Shown here one piece after another: positions 46,122-56,235 of a stretch of 64,000 nucleotides of DNA. The notes below the pieces were generated by a model that ran no database searches, had not been told where the DNA came from, and saw nothing but the letters and a program-made list of their open reading frames with translations. The translations under genes were made by a program, and so were the position numbers. The stretch comes from Eutrema japonicum (lineage: Eukaryota > Streptophyta > Magnoliopsida > Brassicales > Brassicaceae): assembly GCA_030161315.1 (NCBI GenBank), contig BSQW01000001.1, positions 21,636,288 through 21,700,287 of the forward strand. The letters run 5' to 3'. Position 1 is the stretch's first letter. Each line of letters begins with the position of its first letter.

Positions 46122-47567
46122 TGATAGTGAACTTTTTACGGTTCGCACAATTACCCACTGTGCACAATGCCTCAATCTAATGGCATGTCATTGTAGCACT
46201 TTGGGATCGAATCCACAGGGAAATAAGAACGACGCACTAAGAATACAGGACGCTATCTAATCTAAGCAAATATCGGGTTTTGGTTTATTTATCGAACAAT
46301 TTGAAACGTGCAAAATAGAGAAATAAACGAGTAGCAAAGCAAACAAGAAAACGATTAATATCAAATTTAAACAAACGAATTCTCGGGTAAAGCAATCGAC
46401 TCGGGTGATTCTTTAATCTACTCAAGATGCTCAAACATTCGACTAAATATCTCCTTAGGCCTTAGAACACTACTAAAGATTAATCCACTTCCATGGTATT
46501 AACCCATTTCTTAGTCATCAATCGTCATAAACTTCCGTTCGCGATTCTATGACTAACAAGCATTAATAACAAGTCCACTTAGCCACAATTCTCCTTAGAC
46601 ATCAACTCCCGTTGGCTAAGATATGAAAAGCACTCATTGAATTGGTTGGGGAATTTCATCGAACACCTTCCGGGCGAGAAATTCCCTATGATCTAAATCA
46701 ACTTTGTCAAGGCTAATCCAGCATTAATAACACTCAATGAGAAAGGGTTTTAAGTAATCTAACTCTTAAACATCAAGAACAAACCTGGAATCACCCTAAT
46801 CTACTTCACCCAAGAATCCTAAAAGAACTACTCACACATAGCTAAATCACAAATATAAACCATACAAATGAAAGCCATAAGCAAAATAAAAAGATTGGTA
46901 AAAAGAGTTTAAGAAAATCTTCACTAAAATGGTTTGGATCTTGAATCCTTCATACAAAACAAAAACAAGAAAAGAAGAAGAAAGAAATAAGTGGCTTAGA
47001 ACCCTAAAAAGAAGCAGCCCCCGTCTAATTAGGCTTAATTTGCTTAAATAGATACAGATCGGGTCGGGTCAACCCGGGACAAACCGGGTTTGACCCGACA
47101 ATTTTTGTGCCCGAGAAGGTTCACAGCGGTCAGCTCATACCGCTGCATGACCGCTGTGAAATGCCTGCTTCTTGCTCCGGATGGATCCGCAGCGGTCTCC
47201 CTATACCGCTGCATGACCGCTGTGAATCTCTGTGTTTTTGACGGGAGGATCCGCAGCGGTCACTGTAGACCGCTGTGAGCTGGCCGCTGCGAATGTCTGG
47301 TTTTCTCCTTCATCACTTGATCATCTCCGTTTGCTGCGGGTACGTTCCTTCTAGTCCATGATCTTCCCCAAAACTCCAATAAGCTTCCATAAGCTCCAAA
47401 TGGTACCTAAAAGACTCCATAGCACACAAACATATGCAAAAACTAACCTAAGACTCACTAACTCTAAAATGGATGCAAACTATACCAAAAACAAAGAAAT
47501 GAATGCAATAAGTCACAAAATGCTAACTAAAATGTATGCTAAAATGGGCTAAATTATGCAACTATCA
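46122..47567 (-). repeat. LARD-like element LTR (left copy, 3' LTR in element sense)
   Basis: 1446 bp; contains a CAGCGGTC hairpin cluster (47121-47300) and a perfect-looking foldback GTCGGGTCAACCCGGG / CCGGGTTTGACCCGAC at about 47064-47099. Confidence 0.92.
47121..47300. repeat. CAGCGGTC/GACCGCTG palindromic cluster in LTR
   Basis: TCACAGCGGTCA and its complement TGACCGCTGTGA bracket 47121-47159. A second CAGCGGTC...GACCGCTG pair follows at about 47190-47222 and a third group at about 47250-47290. Two arms contain a further ACCGCTGCATGACCGCTGTG. The same cluster is at 51399-51578 in the other LTR. Much more GC-rich than the rest of the element. Confidence 0.85.
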
Positions 47568-47584
47568 ACTCCCCCGAACTTGCC
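47568..47584 (-). promoter_or_regulatory. LARD-like element polypurine tract
   Basis: Minus strand GGCAAGTTCGGGGGAGT next to the LTR; position and composition as for a PPT. Confidence 0.7.
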
Positions 47585-48215
47585 TTTTGCTTGTCCGCAA
47601 GCAAACAAACAAGAACAAATCGAAGAAGAGGTTGGAATGCGGGATATCATATCCAAGAATATTAACAAAAGAATTCAATTCAATGCACTTGGTAGTAGTT
47701 ATGTGATGCACAAACAACCTCTACTTCAAAAGATTTAGCCATACTCGTCGCTACACGAATTTGGTATAAGCCTTAGCATCTACAAGTAATCATATCCTCT
47801 AACTCTTTAACATTCATTAAGTACAATGGTGAATCATGCTTAATAAAAATCAAGTGAACTCATTTGGCTTAGGGAAAAGGTTTTGAGATGAAAATAATCT
47901 CAATCATGTGGGTATTCCAATGCAATGGGATCTCTCACGAAAGAATGAACTTTGGCAAAATGCTAAGAGTAAAGAACAATTGATGCGTACAAGGATGACA
48001 TCCGTCTACCCAATGCCCCAATATGAACTCCACTCCTATTTCTAAACTCATCAAGATCCATTCTAAACTACCCATATCACAAGGCATTTTGCCTTCTTAG
48101 ACCACATTTCTTTTCTTCTTCTCTTTCAACAAATGGATTGGCTCTTCATCTTTTTCTTTTAGCTCTTTTTCACTTTCATAACTAGTCTCTCAATCATCAT
48201 TTAGATGCCTTAGCC

Positions 48216-48273
<58 letters not shown>

Positions 48274-49331
48274 TAGAGACTTATACTTTCAACACCTAGA
48301 GCTATTCCACACTTTCATGCCAACCAATCCAAACTTTTTACTTTCCCCTATCCTTTTTCCCAATCTTTTATTTTCTCCACACTTTCTTTTCTTTACATCA
48401 ACACCCAAATCACCAACCTATCTATCAACTCCTTGTCGTTCCAAACTCAACACTTTTTGCTAAGTTCATTCCAAATTAGACCTCACGACACACACAAGAG
48501 ATGAAGGCTTGAAGGAAAGGCTTAGTTAAGGGTGTGGTTAACCGTTCCAAATATGGGAATCAGCTATTTGAGCTAACAAGAGAGTGGTCAAAAGGGGTAA
48601 GATAGCTCAAATATGTATATGACATCCATGAGTTCAACTTTTCAATGTACAAGCATGATAATTTCAAGTCAAGATTAGAGTTCATGTAGATAGAGTTAGA
48701 TTCAATTCAAAGCATGCTTCAACCAAGACAAAAACATTCAAACCGCAAGATCAAAGCATGAATCATCCTTAACTTCGTGATCGCTCAAATGCATCAAAGA
48801 ACTCCTAACGAGGGCATTAATTCAAGCTCTTAAGTTTATATTCTACATGGATAATTCTCCCAATGCAAGTGAATGCAAACCTATATGCATCTAGACTCAA
48901 TCTTAAATATGCAAAATGCAACTAAATTTTTTTTATGGTTTTTATATGCACTTATATGAATGAATGAGACTCAAAGATGGGAAAATAAAAATAAGATCAC
49001 AAAACACAAGATCAAAAGACACAAATCCTTCCCCCGAACTTGAATTGCAACGTCTCGGTGCAACAAAAGTCAAAGAGAAGGTATAAATATGCAAAAAGTA
49101 TGTACAATGAAATGGAGTTTGGATCATACCTTTGGATTGGAGAGAAGTGTGATGTGCTGTAGCTCTACCCATTCATGCATTAAGCACCACGACCTTGGAC
49201 CCAAGAAAACTATAAACATCAAACAAAAACATTAAAAAGAACAAGAAAGAACGAAAATATATACAAAGATAGTCATGGGAATGCCTCCCAAGAGCGCTTG
49301 TTTTACGTCGCTAAGCTTGACGTTTCAACTG
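47585..49331. other. Non-coding interior of LARD-like element
   Basis: No protein similarity. It includes a second CCCCCGAACTTG block at about 49031, resembling the PPT, a T-run of about 46 bases (about 48221-48266), and CATGGGAATGCCTCCCAAGA followed by GCGCTTGTTTTACGTC at about 49274-49310. Confidence 0.7.
48221..48266. repeat. Poly-T run of about 46 bases
   Basis: Uninterrupted T homopolymer; poly-A in element sense. Exact length is error-prone in any assembly. Confidence 0.85.
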
Positions 49332-50282
49332 TTAATCATGAGAATCAAAAGGTTGAGCCAATGCACCTTTGGTCCTTCTCTTGTCAGGACAAGAAACAAA
49401 ATATGCAACATGGCACACGACTATCCATGGCAAAGAGGCATAAATCACATCAAGAAAGGTTACTAAAAATATAGCATACATCTTGGAATTTTCCTTGATG
49501 ATGAGATGTTCACGAGGACCAAATGCATTTGATGGAAAAATAAAGTCGATTTCATGTTTAAACGAGTTAATCACAAAATAGTCAACTTCATCTCCATCAA
49601 TCATGTAAAACACATCCTCTTTCCTAGATTTCATCTCAACCTTAGGGTCATCTATCTCATTCAAGATCTTATCTACATCAAGCACACCCCCTAGGTAAGA
49701 TTTTTCAAGAAGAGAACTAGATTCCTCAGGCATTGAAAGCTTAAACTCGATATCATGATCATTCAAAGCACATAGATAATTAATATCAAAACATACTTCA
49801 TGATAATCACTAGCAAGCTTTTCTACTCTTAAGGTTTCTAGTATTTGAGACTCACATATTAAATCACAGCAATCATTAATGAGCTTGAGAGCATGTGAAC
49901 TAGAAGCTACATCTTCAATGCAAGGCAAGTGACTATCCTCATAATCAACGATTTCAAAGGTTGTGTCAAAAATACCTTCTAGTTGGCATGGTGGAACCCA
50001 ATAAATTACCTCTTCGAGTGCATGAGCTATCTTTATCTCAATATATGTGAGCTCCCTTCCCTCAAGCGCTGCCCGACGTGACATGAGGTTCAAACGGATC
50101 ATAATCGCGAGATTACTCCTTGTCAATGCCGGGTTTTCTTTGCAAAGCTCATCCAACTCTACTTTTTGTTCTGATGTGAGTACACTTTCATCAAATGGTG
50201 GCTCCACATATGGCTCATCATCAATGCTTTCATCAAATGTGGCATCCTCTTCTTGTGGCCAATCATTGTAATCCATGGCCAT
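49332..50282 (-). CDS. Intact 316-residue ORF of unknown function in the LARD-like element
   Basis: It starts at MAMDYNDWPQEEDATFDESI, 97 bp downstream of the PBS in element sense, where gag would normally lie. The protein is strongly acidic in its first 80 residues (repeats like FDESIDDEPYVEPPFDESV), then has helical-looking segments (SEQKVELDELCKENPALTRS, NLAIMIRLNLMSRRAALEGR). It ends in a hydrophobic stretch and CPDKRRTKGALAQPFDSHD. There is no CCHC knuckle and no protease, RT or integrase motif. I do not recognise it. It might be a remnant of a gag or of the extra ORF found in some Athila/Tat-type elements. An open frame of this size in AT-rich DNA, in an element with identical LTRs, suggests recent selection or recent origin from an active source. 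Confidence 0.6.
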   Translation of the reverse strand: MAMDYNDWPQEEDATFDESIDDEPYVEPPFDESVLTSEQKVELDELCKENPALTRSNLAIMIRLNLMSRRAALEGRELTYIEIKIAHALEEVIYWVPPCQLEGIFDTTFEIVDYEDSHLPCIEDVASSSHALKLINDCCDLICESQILETLRVEKLASDYHEVCFDINYLCALNDHDIEFKLSMPEESSSLLEKSYLGGVLDVDKILNEIDDPKVEMKSRKEDVFYMIDGDEVDYFVINSFKHEIDFIFPSNAFGPREHLIIKENSKMYAIFLVTFLDVIYASLPWIVVCHVAYFVSCPDKRRTKGALAQPFDSHD

Positions 50283-50378
50283 CGACTCTAAGAAGCAAAA
50301 AAGAAGAAAATAAAAAGTTAGTAGAAGTCAAGAACTTAGTCTCAAATAGTATCCAAATCCTAATGGCTGTTGCTAATT

Positions 50379-50396
50379 TCCCCGGCAACGGCGCCA
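50379..50396 (-). promoter_or_regulatory. Primer-binding site for tRNA-Asp
   Basis: Plus-strand TCCCCGGCAACGGCGCCA is the 3' end of plant tRNA-Asp(GUC) with CCA; the complementary PBS is thus TGGCGCCGTTGCCGGGGA on the minus strand, 3 bp from the LTR. Confidence 0.88.
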
Positions 50397-50399
50397 AAT

Positions 50400-51845
50400 T
50401 GATAGTGAACTTTTTACGGTTCGCACAATTACCCACTGTGCACAATGCCTCAATCTAATGGCATGTCATTGTAGCACTTTGGGATCGAATCCACAGGGAA
50501 ATAAGAACGACGCACTAAGAATACAGGACGCTATCTAATCTAAGCAAATATCGGGTTTTGGTTTATTTATCGAACAATTTGAAACGTGCAAAATAGAGAA
50601 ATAAACGAGTAGCAAAGCAAACAAGAAAACGATTAATATCAAATTTAAACAAACGAATTCTCGGGTAAAGCAATCGACTCGGGTGATTCTTTAATCTACT
50701 CAAGATGCTCAAACATTCGACTAAATATCTCCTTAGGCCTTAGAACACTACTAAAGATTAATCCACTTCCATGGTATTAACCCATTTCTTAGTCATCAAT
50801 CGTCATAAACTTCCGTTCGCGATTCTATGACTAACAAGCATTAATAACAAGTCCACTTAGCCACAATTCTCCTTAGACATCAACTCCCGTTGGCTAAGAT
50901 ATGAAAAGCACTCATTGAATTGGTTGGGGAATTTCATCGAACACCTTCCGGGCGAGAAATTCCCTATGATCTAAATCAACTTTGTCAAGGCTAATCCAGC
51001 ATTAATAACACTCAATGAGAAAGGGTTTTAAGTAATCTAACTCTTAAACATCAAGAACAAACCTGGAATCACCCTAATCTACTTCACCCAAGAATCCTAA
51101 AAGAACTACTCACACATAGCTAAATCACAAATATAAACCATACAAATGAAAGCCATAAGCAAAATAAAAAGATTGGTAAAAAGAGTTTAAGAAAATCTTC
51201 ACTAAAATGGTTTGGATCTTGAATCCTTCATACAAAACAAAAACAAGAAAAGAAGAAGAAAGAAATAAGTGGCTTAGAACCCTAAAAAGAAGCAGCCCCC
51301 GTCTAATTAGGCTTAATTTGCTTAAATAGATACAGATCGGGTCGGGTCAACCCGGGACAAACCGGGTTTGACCCGACAATTTTTGTGCCCGAGAAGGTTC
51401 ACAGCGGTCAGCTCATACCGCTGCATGACCGCTGTGAAATGCCTGCTTCTTGCTCCGGATGGATCCGCAGCGGTCTCCCTATACCGCTGCATGACCGCTG
51501 TGAATCTCTGTGTTTTTGACGGGAGGATCCGCAGCGGTCACTGTAGACCGCTGTGAGCTGGCCGCTGCGAATGTCTGGTTTTCTCCTTCATCACTTGATC
51601 ATCTCCGTTTGCTGCGGGTACGTTCCTTCTAGTCCATGATCTTCCCCAAAACTCCAATAAGCTTCCATAAGCTCCAAATGGTACCTAAAAGACTCCATAG
51701 CACACAAACATATGCAAAAACTAACCTAAGACTCACTAACTCTAAAATGGATGCAAACTATACCAAAAACAAAGAAATGAATGCAATAAGTCACAAAATG
51801 CTAACTAAAATGTATGCTAAAATGGGCTAAATTATGCAACTATCA
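50400..51845 (-). repeat. LARD-like element LTR (right copy, 5' LTR in element sense)
   Basis: Same length as, and apparently identical to, 46122-47567. Confidence 0.92.
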
Positions 51846-51850
51846 GGGAT

Positions 51851-52065
51851 CCTCTCCATCAAGGATCCAATATACGCAAAGGTTAAGGGAAGAAGACATC
51901 TACAGATTTCAGAATCCGAATCATGGCTACGGATATTGGTTAGTAGCATTCTTCTCCTTCTTGTTCATATAATTACCAAACATTGAATAATATATGGATC
52001 AAACACGAACTAGAACGGTCTTGGAAATGATCTTGTAATGAAGATTAATGTAGATAGAATCTACA
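51851..52065 (+). repeat. Copia 3' LTR, second part
   Basis: Continues the copia LTR after the insertion (CCTCTCCATCAAGGATCC...) to the terminal CTACA; followed by TCTGG (52066-52070). Confidence 0.92.
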
Positions 52066-52070
52066 TCTGG

Positions 52071-52194
52071 GGCATAAACTATTGTTTACTACAATGTTTT
52101 CTTGACATTTACGGCTGATCGATATATAGTTGCGATTTGATCATTCATGATGACAATCTTTGACGAATTTTCCCTTCCCATCAATGTGAGTTCG
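52071..52194. other. Host flank between nest and CACTA element
   Basis: Short unique sequence belonging to the pre-insertion chromosome; nothing recognised. Confidence 0.5.
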
Positions 52195-52214
52195 TCACAC
52201 TACAAGAATACACT

Positions 52215-52770
52215 CGATTTCCGACGGGTATATTGGTCGGAAAACGGTCGGAAAACGTCTTTCCCGACGAATTTCCGACCAATTTGGCCCGTCGGAACTA
52301 TCGCGTCGGAAATCAAATATGGTCGGAAATTGGTCGGTCATTCCCGATAGATTCCCGACCAGACCATTCCCGACCATTTACCGACGCTAAATATCACCCG
52401 ACGATTTACTGACTAAAGTCCGATGCGCCCATTCCCGACCAAATACCGACCAGACTAAGTTCCGACCACATTCCGACCATAATAATACCCGACGATTTAC
52501 CGACAAAAGTCCGATGACCTTGTTTCCGACCAAATGCCGACGTTTCTAATTTCCGACCAAATGCCGACCTTTCTAATTTCTGACCAAATTCCGACCTTTC
52601 TAATTCCTGACCAAATACCGACCAGACTAAGTTCCGACCAAATTCCGACCATAATAATACCCGAAGATTTACCGACAAAAGTCCGATGACCTTTTTCCGA
52701 CCAAATGCCGACGTTTTTAATTTCCGACCAAATTCCGACCTTTCTAATTTCTGACCAAATTCTGACAAAA
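52215..52770. repeat. CACTA subterminal repeats, left
   Basis: More than 20 degenerate copies of TTCCGACC(A/G)AAT and CCGACGATTTACCGAC-type words; a block of about 190 bp with ACCAGACTAAGTTCCGACC is itself tandemly repeated (near 52440 and 52620). Confidence 0.85.
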
Positions 52771-52962
52771 TATATTATTTTGAAATTATTTTAAAAATTA
52801 TGAATATTGATTAATTTAATTCAATTGAAAATAAATTTATTCGAAAATGAAAATGAAAATTAATATTAAACATTAAAATTAATATTAAACATTAAAATAT
52901 TTGAAAATAAAATAGTTTAGAAATAAGAAAAAGTGTTTTTAAAACATTAAACATTAACATTA

Positions 52963-53640
52963 TTAAACATTTGCATATCCGGATTCGGATCCCGTTCCCG
53001 GGTAATCCGGAAACTTCGCTCTCATCCAAGACGACATGCTAGCGATATCTGACCTCGCCTCCGAAAGCTCATCTTGCGTGGCACCTAACTTGAATTCGGT
53101 GTCCGTTTTCGCCGCCTCCAAAACTTCTACTTTGGACTTGAGCTCTTCATTCTGCTTGATGAGATCTTCAGAGAAAAAAGAACCAGAAGAAGACCCGTCG
53201 TCCATAAACGGGATCGTACCCAAACCGCCGCGACGTCGCCCTTTTTTATCAAGGGGAAATTCCTGTATAAAATATAAAGAAATTAGAACATAATAAAATT
53301 ATAATGTAAAACTATAAGAAAAAAAAAACTTACGTTCATAACGAGTTGGTTGACCGCTTCCCGCGACATCTCGAAGGAGGAGGAGGAGTCACCTTGTGAC
53401 TGTTGGGTCAGCTCGATGTCGGTCTTCTGCTTCGTCACGTTCTCGTAGATCTCCCTTATGAGGGGATCCTGAATAAGCCCGGTTGTCTTGTTCGTGTGGC
53501 ACCTCTTCATTAAGTCCAAATGATTCGGACGCACACCTCCGGCCTCATTAGTCTATAAAAACAAATAAATTTAAATATGAATAAATAATTTAATAATTAA
53601 TTAAGTAGAGAAAACAATGTAAACAATAAAAGATTACCAT
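52963..53640 (-). pseudogene. Transposase_24-like (PTTA/TNPA-type) remnant of the CACTA element
   Basis: Exons on the minus strand encode HTNKTTGLIQDPLIREIYE... (53534-53330) and a C-terminal part with a coiled coil (SEDLIKQNEELKSKVEVLEA, 52963-53223) ending ...YPGTGSESGYANV. These are hallmarks, as I recall, of the plant Transposase_24 family encoded by En/Spm elements; the protein binds subterminal repeats. An intron separates the two parts. The 5' part of the same gene is in the next entry. Confidence 0.75.
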
Positions 53641-54349
53641 TTGAATTTCTCGGGTCTGGAAGCTGCTCGATCCGGAGTTGTGGATGTATTGGCCCTTCCC
53701 GTTGCGCTCACTCTTTCGGTTTCCCGAATTAGTTTTCGAGAGTTTCTCTGTCTCCGGTTGTTGCCAATATGGTCCGTAGTGATTCCAAACCTCCAAATTC
53801 AAGCCTTTCGGCTTGTCTGCCCCTTTCCTCCACTTTTTCTTCCACTCGTTCATGTGTCTCTTAAACTGCGTACTCGCTTCCTTCATAAATAAGTTTTCCA
53901 CCGTGACAGTATGAGAAGGATGTCGTGCTCCGACGATATGGATGATCATGCGGCAGAAATCGTCGATGACAATCGAACCAAGAAGTCTTTCGACCGTGCT
54001 TCAATTGGAACGCATCAGTGTTATCTTGACAATACGGGCACGCCAACCTTCCATGAGTCGACCATCCGGATAGCATACCAAATGCTGGAAAATCACTTAT
54101 GGTCCACATAAGTACCGCACGCATCGTGAAATTCTGTTGGAGAGAAACATCGAACGCTTGCACACCATCTTTCCATAACATTTTCAACTCATAAATTAAT
54201 GGCTGCAAGAAAATATCAAGGGATCTCTTAGGATGCTCCGGTCCGGGGACAAGAATCGTGAGGAACAAAAACTCTCGTTTCATGCACAAACTAGGCGGCA
54301 AATTGTAAGGTCCGGGGACAAGAATTGTGAAGATGGATTCACACCATCT
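53641..54349 (-). pseudogene. Fused TNP2 / Transposase_24 segment at a deletion joint
   Basis: 54301-53960 encodes the TNP2 core (CMKREFLFLTILVPGPEHPK, MLWKDGVQAFDVSLQQNFTM, TISDFPAFGMLSGWSTHGRL, HGRKTSWFDCHRRFLPHDHP). From about 53890 downwards in another frame the sequence is Transposase_24-like (KEASTQFKRHMNEWKKKW, GADKPKGLNLEVWNHYGPYW, NSGNRKSERNGKGQYIHNSG). The rest of TNP2, including its C-terminal half, is missing. An internal deletion has therefore joined the two genes near 53900-53960. Confidence 0.75.
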
Positions 54350-55426
54350 TCACAATGAATATTGCCTCCCATGTTTCCCAAAAGGGTTGAATCCATCTGT
54401 AGATAACCCGAGGTATACGTTACTTGGCTCAGCCGCAAAACTAGGATACACCTCTTGTAAATGTTTCCACGCTTCTGCATCTGAAGGATGCGCAATCTCT
54501 CCATCTGAGTTATGTTCTGCATGCCATCTCATAGCTCCTGCCGTGCGCTCGGATTGATATAACCTCTTCAACCTATCTGTTAACGGCAAATACCACATCC
54601 GTTTATGTGGAACTGGTACTCTTCCACCCGTTTCCTGATACCGAGGTTTCCCACAAAAATGACACTTGCGACGGTTTTCGTCCTTTCTCCAGTATATCAT
54701 ACAATTGTCGATGCACACATCTATCATCTGATACGGCAATCCAAGACCAGCTACAAGTTTCTGAACCTCGTAGTATGAAGCCGGTGAGAGATTATCTTCA
54801 GGTAAAATATCTTTCACAAAATCAGCTATCGCATCCACACAATCCTCTGCCAAGTTGAAATCGGTCTTTATTGTCATCAACCTGCTTGCAGTTGATAAAG
54901 GTGATATTCCCTCTCTACATCCTTCGTATAGTGGATGCTTAGCTGCATCTAGCATATCAAAAAATTTCCGAGCTTCTAAATTAGGTTCTTCAATTCTAAT
55001 ACCATCTGGAACATGCGATGCTACGTTTTCGCGATACGCATCATTCACCATCTGAACGTTTGCATCTACTTCCAGTGTTGGTTCCTCTATTATTCTACCC
55101 GAATAATTAAAACCACTACAATGATATTGCACCATTGCATCAGTTTCTCCATGCGTATACCAAATCTTATAACTCGGCATTAACCCATTCCTATAAAGAT
55201 GCTTCCATACTTCCCCAACAGAGACTAATCTATGATTCCGACATTTAGGACAAGGACAATACAATTTACCGTATTCCGACGTCATGCTATTGTTTGTCGC
55301 AAATGTCATGAATTCCTCAACACCTTGTGCATACTCCTCCGTCAATAGATTCGTCGCTAGATCTTGCCGTGGTCTCTCCATCCACGATCGAAAATAATCT
55401 CTAGTGTTTGGATTTGAAGAAGACAT
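54350..55426 (-). CDS. TNP2-type CACTA transposase, N-terminal part (358 codons)
   Basis: The start MSSSNPNTRDYFRSWMERPR at 55426 is followed by the transposase-associated zinc-finger-like domain (YCPCPKCRNHRLVSVGEVWK) and the TNP2 N-terminal region (YWRKDENRRKCHFCGKPRYQ, PLTDRLKRLYQSERTAGAMR, WHAEHNSDGEIAHPSDAEAW, LSTDGFNPFGKHGRQYSL). The frame ends at 54350 and TNP2 sequence resumes at about 54301 in another frame, probably across a frameshift with a small duplication (GGTCCGGGGACAAGAAT occurs twice, at about 54238 and 54309). The element probably cannot make a whole transposase. Confidence 0.8.
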   Translation of the reverse strand: MSSSNPNTRDYFRSWMERPRQDLATNLLTEEYAQGVEEFMTFATNNSMTSEYGKLYCPCPKCRNHRLVSVGEVWKHLYRNGLMPSYKIWYTHGETDAMVQYHCSGFNYSGRIIEEPTLEVDANVQMVNDAYRENVASHVPDGIRIEEPNLEARKFFDMLDAAKHPLYEGCREGISPLSTASRLMTIKTDFNLAEDCVDAIADFVKDILPEDNLSPASYYEVQKLVAGLGLPYQMIDVCIDNCMIYWRKDENRRKCHFCGKPRYQETGGRVPVPHKRMWYLPLTDRLKRLYQSERTAGAMRWHAEHNSDGEIAHPSDAEAWKHLQEVYPSFAAEPSNVYLGLSTDGFNPFGKHGRQYSL

Positions 55427-55953
55427 TTTCTATGTTTTTTTTTTGGTGTAAATTGTGAATGAGGGTGGTGTTGTATTTATAATTAAAATTTCCGCGGATT
55501 TCCGACCAATTTCCGACCAGTCTAAAAATTCAAACGGCTATGAAACGGCTAGTGCAACGGGCAGATTAACGTTTATATTTTCGTTGGGAGTTGGTCGGAT
55601 TCCTTCCTGGTCGGAAATTGGTCGGAAATTTCCGACCACCTTAATACTCGCCAACGACTATAAACGGCTAATGCAACGGGTATATTAACGTGTATATCTC
55701 GTCGGAAAACAGTCGGAAATCGGTCTGTAATACCGACTAATTTCCGACGATTTAATTCGGTCTCCAATCTGTCGGAAATTGGTCAGAAATCCCGACCAAA
55801 ATTCCGACCAAGTTAAAATGGTCGGGAATTCCTGACCAATTTTCGACGGGTGCTGTTTCGTCGGAATGTCGTCGGCATATGGTCGGTAATTTCCGACCAT
55901 TTAAAATTGGTCGGAATTTTGGTCGGAAATCGGGATGTTTTCTTGTAGTGTCA

Positions 55954-56222
55954 GTACTAGTAGAAACTTGACATTAAAAAGTAATTACTAAATTTATTTT
56001 TGAGATAATTTTTTTATGAATATCCACGAATTTGATTAAGAAATTAGAAAATTAATGTACTTTTACGCAGTAGACAAGAAAAATGATGGATGTTTCATGA
56101 GAAGTATGTGTAGGGAATGCAAGATCCATAAAATATTGGTTATAACCCCTTTTTAAAAAATTGACCGCCTAACCGCTTAGAAAAAAAAATTTATAACCAA
56201 TATTGTAACAAAGCTTTAAATT
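55954..56222. other. AT-rich spacer between CACTA and LINE
   Basis: Nothing recognised. Confidence 0.4.
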
Positions 56223-56235
56223 AAAAACATCAAAG
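56223..56235. repeat. LINE target-site duplication, left (AAAAACATCAAAG)
   Basis: The 13-bp word recurs exactly at 58027-58039 after a short A-run; such lengths are typical for LINE insertion. Confidence 0.8.

Larger units (their letters stand above)
46122..51845 (-). mobile_element. Non-autonomous LTR retrotransposon (LARD-like, tRNA-Asp primed), very recent
   Basis: Inserted in the copia 3' LTR with target duplication GGGAT (46117-46121 and 51846-51850). Both LTRs are 1446 bp, TGATAGTG...ACTATCA, and I saw no difference between them in the lines compared. The element reads on the minus strand: the PBS at 50379-50396 equals the last 18 nt of plant tRNA-Asp, and the polypurine tract (GGCAAGTTCGGGGGAGT) abuts the other LTR at 47568. 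The interior (2832 bp) has no protease, RT or integrase. It holds one intact 316-codon ORF and a very long T-run. A tRNA-Asp PBS and the block CCTCCCAAGAGCGCTTG near 49285 recall Athila/Tat-type gypsy elements, whose machinery it probably uses. Confidence 0.9.
32358..52065 (+). mobile_element. Ty1/copia LTR retrotransposon, degenerate, hosting two nested elements
   Basis: 5' LTR 32358-33027 and 3' LTR 45696-46121 plus 51851-52065 share the start TGTAAGAATACTTCGG and the end GATAGAATCTACA. A PBS matching initiator tRNA-Met (TGGTATCAGAGCC) is at 33030-33042 and a polypurine tract AAGTGGGAGAA lies just before 45696. The gag-pol order protease-integrase-RT-RNase H is that of copia. The element has several in-frame stops, a triplicated RT segment, a gypsy insertion in RT and another element inside its 3' LTR. 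It is the oldest member of the nest: its LTRs differ at several sites plus one 29-bp duplication. Confidence 0.92.
52198..55950 (-). mobile_element. CACTA (En/Spm) DNA transposon, internally deleted
   Basis: Left end CACTACAAGAATACACTCGA and, read inward from the right, CACTACAAGAAAACATCCCG. The 3-bp duplication TCA is at 52195-52197 and 55951-55953. Both subterminal regions (about 52215-52770 and 55495-55935) are packed with TTCCGACCAAA-type repeats, the expected binding sites for the element's own TNPA-like protein. It carries remnants of a TNP2-type transposase and a Transposase_24-type gene but is only 3753 bp, far shorter than autonomous elements. Confidence 0.95.

Noticed and set aside
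47090..47278. 62-codon frame rich in SSYRCMTAVK inside the LTR, also at 51368
   Set aside because: Translation of the palindromic CAGCGGTC cluster; better explained as structure.
52406..52768. 120-codon minus-strand frame (SEFGQKLERSEFGRKL-like repeats)
   Set aside because: It is a translation of the CACTA subterminal TTCCGACC repeats, not a gene.
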